From positions 1-49,906 of the forward strand of contig JAEZUC010000021.1 in NCBI GenBank assembly GCA_023443515.1: DNA of 49,906 bases, written 5' to 3'. Made by a program: the position numbers and the translations under genes. Below, one piece after another: positions 8,826 through 17,636 of this stretch. The number at the start of each line of letters is the position of its first letter. Position 1 is the stretch's first letter. The notes under the pieces were generated by a model that did no database searches, was not told the DNA's origin, and saw only the letters and a list, made by a program, of their open reading frames with translations. This DNA comes from Bacillota bacterium. Lineage in GTDB: Bacteria; Bacillota; Clostridia; Acetivibrionales; DSM-1351.

Positions 8826-9905
8826 TCATCCCCTAAAACATCTGTGCGCAATTACCTCCCTTACGTGTTGAAATATAATTACAAAAATGAGAAATAGGCC
8901 CAAATAACCAAAAACAGGGTACAGTGTTGATATAAGGTTAGAAAACCCCAGAGAAGTCAAGGGTATTGCTATGGCACATAGTATAACCGCTACCAGTTTA
9001 TAATTTAGCTTCATTTTTTTGCTTATTCTGTCTGCGAGACAATAGCCGGATGTGACTGCTGATATGAACATTGCCAATATCAAGACTCCGCTGTAGATTT
9101 GTGATAATAGCTTGCTGTTATTTTGTATTATGCCTAGTACCGGTATTTCCGACGTAATTGAGTGGGGATAGAAAAAATACAGTGCAGAGTTTAATATCAA
9201 TGCAGTAGCCCCCAGCATTCCTCCTCCAAGTACACCTCCCCATGCACTGACTCTTTTTGACTTCAAGTAGGGCAGCATACCGGTAAGAAGTACCGTTGAC
9301 AGTATTGTGTTGTAGCTGACATACAGTATAGCTGAAAATACCCAGTTATTTGTTATAACACTGAATTTATTAGAAATATTAAATACCGAAGTATCCTTTG
9401 ATACCAGAATATAACACCCCACAAACACTATCCCCGCAATAAGTACCGGAGATATAAATGAGCTAAGTGTCACAATTCCTTTTATATTTGTCAAAATTGC
9501 TATCAAACACACTGCAATACCTATAATTACACAGACTCTGTAATCAAGACCTGTAAGATTCATTAATATGTTGCCTAATCCAGCGGTCATTACACTCATT
9601 ATACAAGCCATAAACAGCATTACGATGAATTCCATTATCCTTCCCAAAAAATAGCCCATCATTGGAAACAAAAATTCATCGTAGCTTCTTATTCTTTCGT
9701 TATAAACTTTGCTCAGTACTATGTAGCCTATTATTGAAAAAAGTCCTCCGGCAAGAATTATGCCAAGAAAACCTCCTTTATAATATATTGAAAAAAACTG
9801 TATAATCTCCTGACCTGATGCAAAGCCTGCACCTATTATTGTTGCCATATAAAGAAAAGCAACTTTGAGTATATTAGAAAATTCTCCTTTTATCAAAAAA
9901 AGCAA
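8826..9905 (-). CDS. YkvI-like membrane transporter
   Basis: A roughly 359-residue protein with about ten membrane spans. The first span carries ATIIGAGFASGQEI, the glycine-rich unwound helix seen in YkvI and related amino acid-permease-fold proteins. The substrate is unknown. The start is problematic: the frame is open back to a TTG at 9905, but that codon lies in the stem of the upstream operon's terminator. A good SD (AAAAGGAGAA, complement of 9882-9891) has no ATG, GTG or TTG after it until the Met of YMATIIGAG (residue 20), which would cut into the first span. The listed start is therefore a maximum. The beta-propeller and CvpA genes lie downstream. Confidence 0.75.
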   Translation of the reverse strand: MLFLIKGEFSNILKVAFLYMATIIGAGFASGQEIIQFFSIYYKGGFLGIILAGGLFSIIGYIVLSKVYNERIRSYDEFLFPMMGYFLGRIMEFIVMLFMACIMSVMTAGLGNILMNLTGLDYRVCVIIGIAVCLIAILTNIKGIVTLSSFISPVLIAGIVFVGCYILVSKDTSVFNISNKFSVITNNWVFSAILYVSYNTILSTVLLTGMLPYLKSKRVSAWGGVLGGGMLGATALILNSALYFFYPHSITSEIPVLGIIQNNSKLLSQIYSGVLILAMFISAVTSGYCLADRISKKMKLNYKLVAVILCAIAIPLTSLGFSNLISTLYPVFGYLGLFLIFVIIFQHVREVIAHRCFRG

Positions 9906-9946
9906 CCCCCAACATAGATTTTTATATAATTCTATGTGGGAGTTGC
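9895..9946 (-). terminator. Terminator of the ABC/DUF4340 operon
   Basis: On the minus strand a long hairpin (arms about 9931-9946 and 9902-9918; outer GCAAC/GTTGC and inner ACATAGA/TCTATGT paired, a small mismatch between) is followed by seven T residues (9895-9901). It begins 16 bases after the DUF4340 stop codon. The distal arm overlaps the only possible upstream start of the YkvI-like gene. Confidence 0.85.
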
Positions 9947-9961
9947 CCGGCTGATTACATT

Positions 9962-11386
9962 TTATTTTGCTTTATCGATAGCTTCTTTAAGCTTTTTGTA
10001 AGTGTCCCTTACTCCTTCTGCTTCATTAAACTTGTTTTTAAGAACCAATCTGTTTGTGTAAACTCCATCCTTTACTGCATAATAATAGTTATTATCTTTA
10101 GAGATAAAATCTACAGTGACCACCTTATTATCCGGTTTCATGTAGTATTTGATAGTAATCTCAGGTGTTCCTTGAGGTTTAAGATCGGCTTGGTACTTGT
10201 TAAAGGTTATTCCTATCAGTGCCTGATAAAAGGATCTGAAGAGCGATTTGTCACCGCTGTCCTTCATATTTGCATCTTTACCGTCAACCTTAAACTTGTC
10301 TTCTTCCTTCTTGCCTTCAACAGTTTTTAATTCAGATACTATAGTTTTACCGTCAATAGTCAATTCTATCTTGTTAACATCGTTTATGCTTGGTATGTGA
10401 ACAAACGGACTTATTACATCCTTTAAAGTAACATCAAGGAATGTTAACTTTGAGACATCTACAGTGAATACAACGTTTGTATTAGCGAACTTCGCATATA
10501 GAATGTTCCCGGCAGAAGATGACCCGCTTGTTTCTTCTCCTGCTGCAGCCTTATCACCTAACAGTACTGTCTTTGTAGTATTCCCATTACCATATGTCAC
10601 TTCATGTGCAGGTTTGTCCAGACCGTATTTAGCAAGATCTGCCGGATTTTCCTCAACAAAATCTTTAATTTCCATCTGCACGACGGTCTGTACCAGCTGG
10701 CTAATCTTTGTTGTATCTGCTTCTTCCTTTATTGGAGCTAATATCTTCATATCAGCCTCAGACTCAATATCTATAGAGTACTGCATCTTTCCGTCTTTTT
10801 TATATTCAAATTTCTTTATTGTAGTCGGTTCTACAGGAAGAATTTGTTTTGATAAAAAATGTCCTCTGTTTACTTTAAGCATGTCTTCATAGTATCCACC
10901 AACAGTGTAAACCTTTGGCTGGCCTTTCAGTTTAACGTAAACGTCTTCACCTGTAGGAGATTTATTTCCGACTTCAAGTTCCTTCAAACTTCCGTCAGAC
11001 ATAACCACTTTGACCATGGATGGCTTATCAAGACCGAAATCAGCTAAATTGTCCGCTTTTTCAGAAACAACCTTGTTTGCCTCCATATTAGCCAGACTGC
11101 TTACAGTATTATCTACTGTATTTTTATCCAGTTCCAGTTCAAATGCAGGATCCATCACCCAGGTTTCACCTTTCTTTTTAAGGGAAAACTCACCCAGTGA
11201 ACTTGAGTACTCAATTGAACTTATTTTTTGTGAATCCACGTCAATTACGTTTATGGATTTGGCAGTATCAGTGGTTTCACTGGCAGGATCGGTAGTTCCG
11301 GATTTTTTGTTATTGATGAAAAAATATGCTCCTACCAGAAGTCCCAGAACTACAACCAGTATAATTGCATTTCTATATAACTTCAT
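9962..11386 (-). CDS. DUF4340 protein of a Gld-like ABC system
   Basis: A 474-residue protein with one N-terminal membrane span (about 6-26, AIILVVVLGLLVGAYFFI) and a large external region. Repeated beta-rich units of the DUF4340 type are visible (IEYSSSLGEFSLKKKGETWVM near 57-77, then the related LTIDGKTIVSELKTVEG). DUF4340 genes commonly sit at the end of GldA/F/G-like ABC operons, as here, after a GldG-like gene with a 3-base gap. The role is probably an extracytoplasmic accessory part of the transporter; the substrate is unknown. The SD GGAGG is about 12 bases before the ATG. The gene ends in a strong terminator. Confidence 0.8.
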   Translation of the reverse strand: MKLYRNAIILVVVLGLLVGAYFFINNKKSGTTDPASETTDTAKSINVIDVDSQKISSIEYSSSLGEFSLKKKGETWVMDPAFELELDKNTVDNTVSSLANMEANKVVSEKADNLADFGLDKPSMVKVVMSDGSLKELEVGNKSPTGEDVYVKLKGQPKVYTVGGYYEDMLKVNRGHFLSKQILPVEPTTIKKFEYKKDGKMQYSIDIESEADMKILAPIKEEADTTKISQLVQTVVQMEIKDFVEENPADLAKYGLDKPAHEVTYGNGNTTKTVLLGDKAAAGEETSGSSSAGNILYAKFANTNVVFTVDVSKLTFLDVTLKDVISPFVHIPSINDVNKIELTIDGKTIVSELKTVEGKKEEDKFKVDGKDANMKDSGDKSLFRSFYQALIGITFNKYQADLKPQGTPEITIKYYMKPDNKVVTVDFISKDNNYYYAVKDGVYTNRLVLKNKFNEAEGVRDTYKKLKEAIDKAK

Positions 11387-11389
11387 ATT

Positions 11390-12817
11390 TTACAAGTGCC
11401 TCCTTCTGGACCAAACGAACAAGCCACAGCCAAGAATCAACAGAGGAACCACGCCTATAAGAACAATAGAAAGAACTTTAGTCTGGCTTTCTGTAACAGT
11501 TAAAGCCTTGCTGGAAACCAATTTACCCGAAATTGTCTGTTCGTCGGTTTTATCCTGCATCCAGTTAACTACTGTAGTAAGGAAATAGTTTGTACCATAT
11601 TGGAAGTAAGTACCATACTGACTTGATAAAGCTTGGTCACTAAGGAATTTACTATTACCAAATACCAATACCTTACTACCCCCGCTTATCTCTGCCGCAA
11701 CAGCTAAGTTAAACGGTCCCTTATTTACCTTTCCGCCCACTATGTCAGTAGACTCAGCCTTATTTGATGTAGTAATAAGTTGAGTATTTGTTAACCAGTC
11801 TTTTTGATTCTTCAAAATACTGATACTTCTTGAGTCTGGCATAAACACAGGGTAATTTGCACCTGAGAATGCTTTGTTTATGTCATTCTCCTGTAAACCT
11901 GCGATAAGTGCATAATCATCGTTTGGTAAATGTTTGTCTGAATCATTTTCCTTAACTTTATCATAGTTGATTCCTATGTTGAAGTAATTTAGTGAATCTT
12001 CAAAGTTAGCTAACTTCTCGCTTGATTCCAAAGAGTCAAACATGAATATAGCGTTACCATTCTTTTTAATGTAAGCATCAAGCTTTATTTTTTCTTCATC
12101 TGTTATATCTTTTTGAGGTGACACAAATATCAACAGTTTGCAATCGTCTGGAACCTTCTTCTCTGTAAGCAATGAAAGACTCTTTACTTCCATGTTATTG
12201 CTTTGCAATATCTTTGATACCTGATTAAGATTTTCGTTCAATGATACTTCATTATGTCCTTCAACAAAATATGCAACAGGAGTTACATCAGAAGAAACAA
12301 ACTTAATAGCTCCTGTTATAAGTGGCTCTGCGCTGTACATTCTTCCGTACTGTTGGTTTGCCTGTCCATAAAGCTCCTGAGCTTCGAGTTTTCTTACTTT
12401 ATTACCTGATTTAACAACGAAATCACCCTTTGTAAGTCCCAGTGTCTTTTGTGGGTCAAGGGATGTTATTGTCCCCGGATCTTTATCAGGGTCAACGTAT
12501 TTAATATCTACCCCTAAGTCCTTATATTCATTGATAAGATCTGTAATTTCTCTGTACTCCGAACCACCCGGAATAGTAGCATTATCAAACAAGCCGTATA
12601 TTGTTACTTCTTTTTTAATTTTCTTTATGATGTCCTTACTTTGATCGCTTAAGCTGTATAGTTTATCAGCAGTCAAATCCATTCTGAAATTACCCATTCC
12701 AACAAGCAGGTTTACAACAATTGCTATCGCAACAACAATAACAATTAGAACTATAGAATTTGTCCCGTATTTAAGAGACCTTTTATTCATAAATTTCATT
12801 TTGCCCACTTTTATCAC
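11390..12817 (-). CDS. GldG-like ABC transport auxiliary protein
   Basis: A 475-residue protein with an N-terminal membrane span (about 20-42), a large extracytoplasmic domain and a C-terminal span followed by WSRRRHL. It contains LTADKLYSLSDQSKDIIKKIKKEVTI, the start of the GldG/ABC-type uncharacterised transport domain, and PVAYFVEGHNE typical of the family. The family name comes from gliding motility genes, but in clostridia it is part of an export system of unknown substrate. The GTG start overlaps the TGA of the permease gene (GTGA), implying translational coupling; the ATG at 12799 is an alternative. Confidence 0.8.
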   Translation of the reverse strand: MIKVGKMKFMNKRSLKYGTNSIVLIVIVVAIAIVVNLLVGMGNFRMDLTADKLYSLSDQSKDIIKKIKKEVTIYGLFDNATIPGGSEYREITDLINEYKDLGVDIKYVDPDKDPGTITSLDPQKTLGLTKGDFVVKSGNKVRKLEAQELYGQANQQYGRMYSAEPLITGAIKFVSSDVTPVAYFVEGHNEVSLNENLNQVSKILQSNNMEVKSLSLLTEKKVPDDCKLLIFVSPQKDITDEEKIKLDAYIKKNGNAIFMFDSLESSEKLANFEDSLNYFNIGINYDKVKENDSDKHLPNDDYALIAGLQENDINKAFSGANYPVFMPDSRSISILKNQKDWLTNTQLITTSNKAESTDIVGGKVNKGPFNLAVAAEISGGSKVLVFGNSKFLSDQALSSQYGTYFQYGTNYFLTTVVNWMQDKTDEQTISGKLVSSKALTVTESQTKVLSIVLIGVVPLLILGCGLFVWSRRRHL

Positions 12818-13518
12818 CCCTTACTCCAACGTCTTTTTTCTATTATCCTGATTGTAACAAACACAAATATCGCCGAAAAACTCAGGTAGTACACAATCGG
12901 TGCAAGAGATAGGATTCCGGCATAGAAATCTTCTGTTCTTGAAAATAGAGAGAACCAGTTTAATACTTTAGCTGTTACTCCACCAAGTGCAGGAGCGATT
13001 CCTTGAAGCAACCACATAAGTACCAAGCCGACTACACTTACTATAGCTGCTATTATCTGGCTTTCGGTTAATGATGAAGCAAATAATCCAAAAGCAAGGA
13101 ATGATGTACCTAAAAGTATAAAACCGATATATCCTCCGATAATCTCAGACATGGCAGGTTCTCCAAGTACTGCAAGAATTATGGGGTATATAAATGTAAT
13201 GGCTGTCATTATCAAAAACACACTAAGAGCTGCAAGATATTTACCTACTACAATACTTGTCAAGCTGGTAGGCGAGGTTATCAGCATTACTTCTGTACCG
13301 CTCTTTCTTTCGTCCGCCAATATCTTCATTGTGAGTATGGGTATTATAATTATTAATATTATAGACATATAGTTTAAGTTAAAATTATAGTCCGCAGTCT
13401 GAGAAACAAGGTTTATATAAAATAGTATTGATGAAACCAAAACAAACATGCCCATCATTACATAAGCCGTAGCCGAAGTAAAATATGATTTGAATTCTTT
13501 TTTAAATATAGAAAACAT
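12814..13518 (-). CDS. ABC-2 type permease (GldF-like)
   Basis: A 234-residue permease with six hydrophobic spans, beginning MFSIFKKEFKSYFTSATAYVM and containing LADERKSGTEVMLITSPTS, a stretch conserved in GldF/ABC-2 permeases. It forms the membrane channel energised by the ATPase encoded immediately upstream. The SD AAGGAGG lies inside the last codons of the ATPase gene, two bases separate the genes, and the downstream GldG-like gene overlaps it, so all are one transcript. Confidence 0.9.
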   Translation of the reverse strand: MFSIFKKEFKSYFTSATAYVMMGMFVLVSSILFYINLVSQTADYNFNLNYMSIILIIIIPILTMKILADERKSGTEVMLITSPTSLTSIVVGKYLAALSVFLIMTAITFIYPIILAVLGEPAMSEIIGGYIGFILLGTSFLAFGLFASSLTESQIIAAIVSVVGLVLMWLLQGIAPALGGVTAKVLNWFSLFSRTEDFYAGILSLAPIVYYLSFSAIFVFVTIRIIEKRRWSKG

Positions 13519-13520
13519 AA

Positions 13521-14468
13521 TTATATAACCTCCTTTTCCTGTGTGGTAATCTGCAGGAATATGTCTTCAAGAGTAAGATCAAGAGATTTCAACTCTATAA
13601 TTGGATATCCTGCTTTAGCCATAGCAAAGAAAAGAGGACGTCTTACGTCAACTTCCTTGTCAGACTCTATGATGTATTCAACAACATCCTTGTCCTTTTC
13701 TATATGGGGTTCTACATATTTAATTCCGTATATTCCTTGGATAGATCCAATGATTGAACTCTTTGGTCCGACGATTGTAGCAGAAAGCTTGCTGACAGTT
13801 CCCATTCCCTTTGAAAGATTTTCCGGGGTATCTATAGCTGCTATTTTACCCTTGTTGATAATAACAACCCTTTCACAAACTGCACTAACTTCCGGCAGGA
13901 TATGTGAGCTTAATATTATGGTATGCTGCTTTCCAAGAGCCTTTATCAACTTTCTTATTTCTATTATCTGCTTTGGGTCAAGACCAACTGTAGGTTCGTC
14001 AAGAATCAACACTTCCGGACTGCCCATCAGTGCCTGAGCCAAGCCAACCCTTTGCTTGTATCCTTTTGATAGGTTTTTTATCAATCTGCCTCTGACATCT
14101 GTTAATTTAACTAATTCCATGATATCTGACATCTGGCTCTTTTTCTGCTTTTTACTTACATTCTTTAAATCAGCAGCAAAATTCAGATATTCTGATACTG
14201 TCATATCCATATACAATGGTGGCAGTTCAGGCAAATAACCTATTCTTCTTTTTACTTCCGCAGGGCTTTCCATAATGTCAAAACCGTTAACTTTTACTGT
14301 TCCTTCTGTAGAAGGTATAAACCCGGTAATGATATTCATGGTCGTTGATTTTCCGGCCCCGTTAGGCCCCAGGAAACCAAGTACTTCACCTTTCTCAACT
14401 GTAAAACTTATATCGTCTACAGCCTTTATCTGACCATAACTTTTGGTCAAATTCTGAATTTCAATCAT
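13521..14468 (-). CDS. ABC transporter ATP-binding protein (GldA-like)
   Basis: A 315-residue nucleotide-binding subunit. Visible motifs are Walker A GFLGPNGAGKST (about 32-43), the Q loop region YLPELPPLYMDMTV, signature LSKGYKQRVGLAQAL, Walker B VLILDEP and the H-switch ILSSHIL. The extra C-terminal ~90 residues after the nucleotide domain are usual in the CcmA/GldA export ATPases. The SD GGGGGG precedes the ATG. It is the first gene of the operon ATPase-permease-GldG-DUF4340, driven by the promoter at 14603-14631. Confidence 0.92.
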   Translation of the reverse strand: MIEIQNLTKSYGQIKAVDDISFTVEKGEVLGFLGPNGAGKSTTMNIITGFIPSTEGTVKVNGFDIMESPAEVKRRIGYLPELPPLYMDMTVSEYLNFAADLKNVSKKQKKSQMSDIMELVKLTDVRGRLIKNLSKGYKQRVGLAQALMGSPEVLILDEPTVGLDPKQIIEIRKLIKALGKQHTIILSSHILPEVSAVCERVVIINKGKIAAIDTPENLSKGMGTVSKLSATIVGPKSSIIGSIQGIYGIKYVEPHIEKDKDVVEYIIESDKEVDVRRPLFFAMAKAGYPIIELKSLDLTLEDIFLQITTQEKEVI

Positions 14469-14574
14469 TTTTTTCCCCCCTAAATTGTTTCCGTGCAGTA
14501 TAACACTTTTTTAGGCATGTTTTTTGTATGATACACATGTTATATTATCCACAATTATTTTTAATAAACTATGA

Positions 14575-14593
14575 ACTAAATGTAACATTTAGT
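14575..14593. promoter_or_regulatory. Operator-like palindrome at the ABC operon transcript start
   Basis: ACTAAATGT-A-ACATTTAGT is a perfect 9-bp inverted repeat around one central base. It starts about 10 bases downstream of the -10 box, so it covers roughly +3 to +21 of the predicted transcript. Size and symmetry fit a dimeric repressor site; no regulator gene is adjacent. Confidence 0.5.
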
Positions 14594-14602
14594 ATCTGCT
14601 AA

Positions 14603-14631
14603 ATTATATAGTTTTTTTCAATTCTTTTCAA
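14603..14631 (-). promoter_or_regulatory. Sigma-A promoter of the Gld-like ABC operon
   Basis: On the minus strand TTGAAA (14626-14631), a 17-base spacer and a perfect TATAAT (14603-14608). It lies about 135 bases before the ATPase gene start, leaving a long leader that contains the palindrome at 14575-14593. Confidence 0.75.
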
Positions 14632-14720
14632 GCTATTATATAATAGAAAGGGTTGGAACTACTTTTATTCACGGTTTTTTTACAAAATATGTTATAGTAG
14701 AATCCATCCCTCCTATATGC

Positions 14721-14764
14721 AAAAAGGATATCTTAAATGGCTCTGCACCATTTAAGATATCCTT
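14721..14764 (-). terminator. Terminator of the P-type ATPase gene
   Basis: A perfect 17-bp stem (14724-14740 / 14748-14764) with a 7-base loop is followed on the minus strand by five T residues. It begins about 20 bases after the ATPase stop codon. Confidence 0.9.
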
Positions 14765-14784
14765 CAATAATTATTTAATTATAA

Positions 14785-17511
14785 TCAGCAATATTTATTT
14801 TTTCTGTTTATCCCGATTAGACTTGACAGAACGGGTCCCAAAAGTGAAAACCCTGCGATTAGCATCCATTCGTTTAACCCGAGAGGAACTGTTTCAAATA
14901 TACCTTGAAGCGAGGGTATGTACACAACGGCTAGTATCATGGCCAGGGAGCAAATTATTGCCAGAACTAAAGGCATATTGTTAAATATATCTATTTCAAA
15001 TATATTCTTTGTTTCTGATTTACATTCAAAAACATGAACCAGCTGGGTAAGTACAAGTGTCATAAATGCAGCTGTTCGGGCAAGCTCTACGTTAGGTACA
15101 AAGTACATTACTGTCACAAATACTCCCAGAGTACTTAGTCCTATAAATATCCCTCTGGCTATTATCAATTTCAGCAAACCATGGGAGAATATATTATCGT
15201 GAGCACCTCTTGGTCGGCGGAACATTATATCGTTCTCAGGCGGATCAAGACCTAATGCAATTGCGGGCAATCCGTCAGTAACCAGATTTACCCACAAAAT
15301 CTGTATAGGCATAAGTGGTATCGGCAACCACAGTAGCATTCCCAAGAACATAGTCAGTACTTCTCCAAGGTTACATGCAAGCATATATCTAATAAATTTT
15401 CTGATATTATTATAGATTACGCGGCCTTCTTCAACCGCTGCCACAATTGTTGCGAAATTATCATCAAGCAGTATCATAGATGAAGCTTCTTTAGTTACAT
15501 CGGTTCCCGTTATCCCCATAGATACACCGATATCAGCCTCTTTTACCGCAGGTGCATCGTTGACGCCGTCCCCTGTCATAGCGACTATGTGTCCTGTCTT
15601 TTTCAAGGCTCTTACAATCATTAGCTTATGCTTTGGAGATACTCTTGCATAAACTGAGACTGAATCCGCCAATTTTTCAAGCTGGGCTTCGGACATCCCG
15701 TCAAGTTCCTGACCTGTCAGCACCTGATCCCCCAGAGAATATATGTTCAATTCCTTTGCTATGGCCGTTGCAGTCAGCTTGTGGTCTCCTGTTATCATAA
15801 CAGGTTTTATTCCTGCCAGCCTGCATTTGCGGACTGCTTCTACGGCTTCCTTCCTAGGTGGATCAATCATTCCCATTAAGCCTACAAATATAAGTTCATT
15901 TTCAATATTTGTTTTACCCGGATTATATTTGCCGGTCTCAAGTTTTCTGTATGCTACGCCTATAACTCTCAGTGCATCATTTGCCATTGTATCATTAAGC
16001 TTTATTATTGACCTTCTGGTCAGTTCATCCATTTTGATAACACCACGTGAAGATAGTATTCTGCTACATTTATCAATAATCACGTCAGGTGCTCCCTTTG
16101 TAAATACAAGTAGCTCTCCGCTGTTATTTTTACATACTGTAGACATACATTTTCTTTCTGAGTCAAAGGGTATCTCATCAATACGTTTATATGACCTGTT
16201 CAGGTAGCTTTCATTTATTCCGGCCTTTGCAGCAGCTATGGTCAATGCTATTTCAGTAGGGTCACCTGAAATCTTGAAGCTTTCCTGCTTTGAAAAAATT
16301 GATTTGATTTTACCTACTGTAGTATGTTCCTTCACGGGATGTGAAATTACCGAGTTATTACATAATGCGCCTATTTCCAAAGCCAGTCTTATTCCATCAA
16401 CCCTCGACGGGTCAGTAGGCTTGTTATCAATAAGAAAATTGCCATCAAGATTATAGCCATTGCCTGTTATGTCAAGCTGGTAGCCTGATGCATACATTTT
16501 CCTAACTGTCATTTTATTTTCAGTAAGAGTTCCTGTTTTATCGGAACAAATAACACTGGCACACCCAAGTGTCTCCACTGCAGGTAGTTTGCGTATTAGA
16601 GCATTTCTTTTCAGCATTCTCTGAACACCCAGGGCAAGAGATATAGTAACAATTGCGGGTAATCCTTCGGGAACTGCTGCAACTGCAAGACTTATTCCTG
16701 ACAATAACATGTTGAACAGCTTCTCGCCCCTCATTATTCCCGTAACGGACACTATTGCACATATAATAAGACATCCTACTGCTATAAATCTGCCCAAGTG
16801 CCCCAAACGCTTTTGCAGAGGAGTTTCATCATCCTCTATATTCTGAATCATATCAGCTATGCTGCCCATTTCGGTTTTCATACCTGTGGCATAGACTACC
16901 GCTTTAGCTCTTCCGCCGGTTACCACTGTCCCCATATATACAGAAGATTTCTTATCAAAGGGGTCCATTAAGGCATCTTTGTTCTTTAACTGGTGTTTTT
17001 CTACCGGAAGCGATTCACCAGTCAAAAGAGATTCATCAATTTGAAGGCTGTTGCATTCAAGTATGGCTGCATCAGCTGCTACCCTGTCCCCAGCTTCAAG
17101 CACAAGAACGTCCCCGGGAACTATATCTTCTGCAGGTATACTTGCCTGCTGCTCATTTCTGATGACCTTTGCATAGGGTGCTGCAAGAGATTTTAACGCC
17201 TCCATGGTTCTCTCGGTCCTGTACTCCTGCACAAATCCCATTATGGCATTTACTACGATTATTGCTATTATTGTGATTGCTTCTGTCATCTCACCCATAA
17301 TGCCCGAAATAACAGTTGAAATCATAAGGATTATAACCATTAAGTCAGTAAACTGCTCAAACAGAATTTTAATCGGGGAAATTCTTTTTCTTTCCGACAA
17401 CAGATTAGGCCCGTGTTTTTCAAGCTTGTGTCTGGCCTCCTTATCAGTAAGGCCCTTTGATAAAAGGTTGTCGGGGTTCGTAAAATTAAGCATGGATTCA
17501 GTTACACTCAT
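14785..17511 (-). CDS. P-type Ca2+-transporting ATPase (SERCA type, P2A)
   Basis: A 908-residue cation pump exporting Ca2+ from the cytoplasm. Motifs: TGES (actuator), phosphorylation site DKTGTLTENKMT (about D323), TGD and TGDGVNDAPAVKEADIG (about 645). Transport-site residues match the SERCA pattern: VAAVPEGLPA in M4, NLGEVL in M5 and NLVTDGLPAIALGLDPPE in M6, so the core Ca2+ ligands of both sites appear present. At the position of the M8 glutamate of SERCA I see glutamine (VLTQLVHVFE), by eye alignment. The SD AAAAGGTGAC precedes the ATG. The gene lies 125 bases after a MgtC-like gene with no terminator between them. Confidence 0.92.
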   Translation of the reverse strand: MSVTESMLNFTNPDNLLSKGLTDKEARHKLEKHGPNLLSERKRISPIKILFEQFTDLMVIILMISTVISGIMGEMTEAITIIAIIVVNAIMGFVQEYRTERTMEALKSLAAPYAKVIRNEQQASIPAEDIVPGDVLVLEAGDRVAADAAILECNSLQIDESLLTGESLPVEKHQLKNKDALMDPFDKKSSVYMGTVVTGGRAKAVVYATGMKTEMGSIADMIQNIEDDETPLQKRLGHLGRFIAVGCLIICAIVSVTGIMRGEKLFNMLLSGISLAVAAVPEGLPAIVTISLALGVQRMLKRNALIRKLPAVETLGCASVICSDKTGTLTENKMTVRKMYASGYQLDITGNGYNLDGNFLIDNKPTDPSRVDGIRLALEIGALCNNSVISHPVKEHTTVGKIKSIFSKQESFKISGDPTEIALTIAAAKAGINESYLNRSYKRIDEIPFDSERKCMSTVCKNNSGELLVFTKGAPDVIIDKCSRILSSRGVIKMDELTRRSIIKLNDTMANDALRVIGVAYRKLETGKYNPGKTNIENELIFVGLMGMIDPPRKEAVEAVRKCRLAGIKPVMITGDHKLTATAIAKELNIYSLGDQVLTGQELDGMSEAQLEKLADSVSVYARVSPKHKLMIVRALKKTGHIVAMTGDGVNDAPAVKEADIGVSMGITGTDVTKEASSMILLDDNFATIVAAVEEGRVIYNNIRKFIRYMLACNLGEVLTMFLGMLLWLPIPLMPIQILWVNLVTDGLPAIALGLDPPENDIMFRRPRGAHDNIFSHGLLKLIIARGIFIGLSTLGVFVTVMYFVPNVELARTAAFMTLVLTQLVHVFECKSETKNIFEIDIFNNMPLVLAIICSLAMILAVVYIPSLQGIFETVPLGLNEWMLIAGFSLLGPVLSSLIGINRKNKYC

Positions 17512-17636
17512 CTTGTCACCTTTTGGAAATCACCTTTCTTGTATTCTACGAATATGTCTATTCGATGGATTTCAAAAATAGTACAAGATTTTACTTGTTG
17601 TCCACGCTAAGTTTATGTTTAATTATACGAGATATT

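Larger units (their letters stand above)
14469..14784. other. 316-base intergenic region with promoter, palindrome and terminator
   Basis: No gene is seen here. It holds the promoter and operator-like palindrome of the ABC operon (14575-14631) and the terminator of the P-type ATPase gene (14721-14764). The remaining sequence is AT-rich and shows nothing else I can name. Confidence 0.7.

Noticed and set aside
17540..17600. Nested inverted repeats between the mgtC-like and ATPase genes
   Set aside because: Short arms (CGAATA/TATTCG, CTTGTA/TACAAG) and no T tract; not a convincing terminator.
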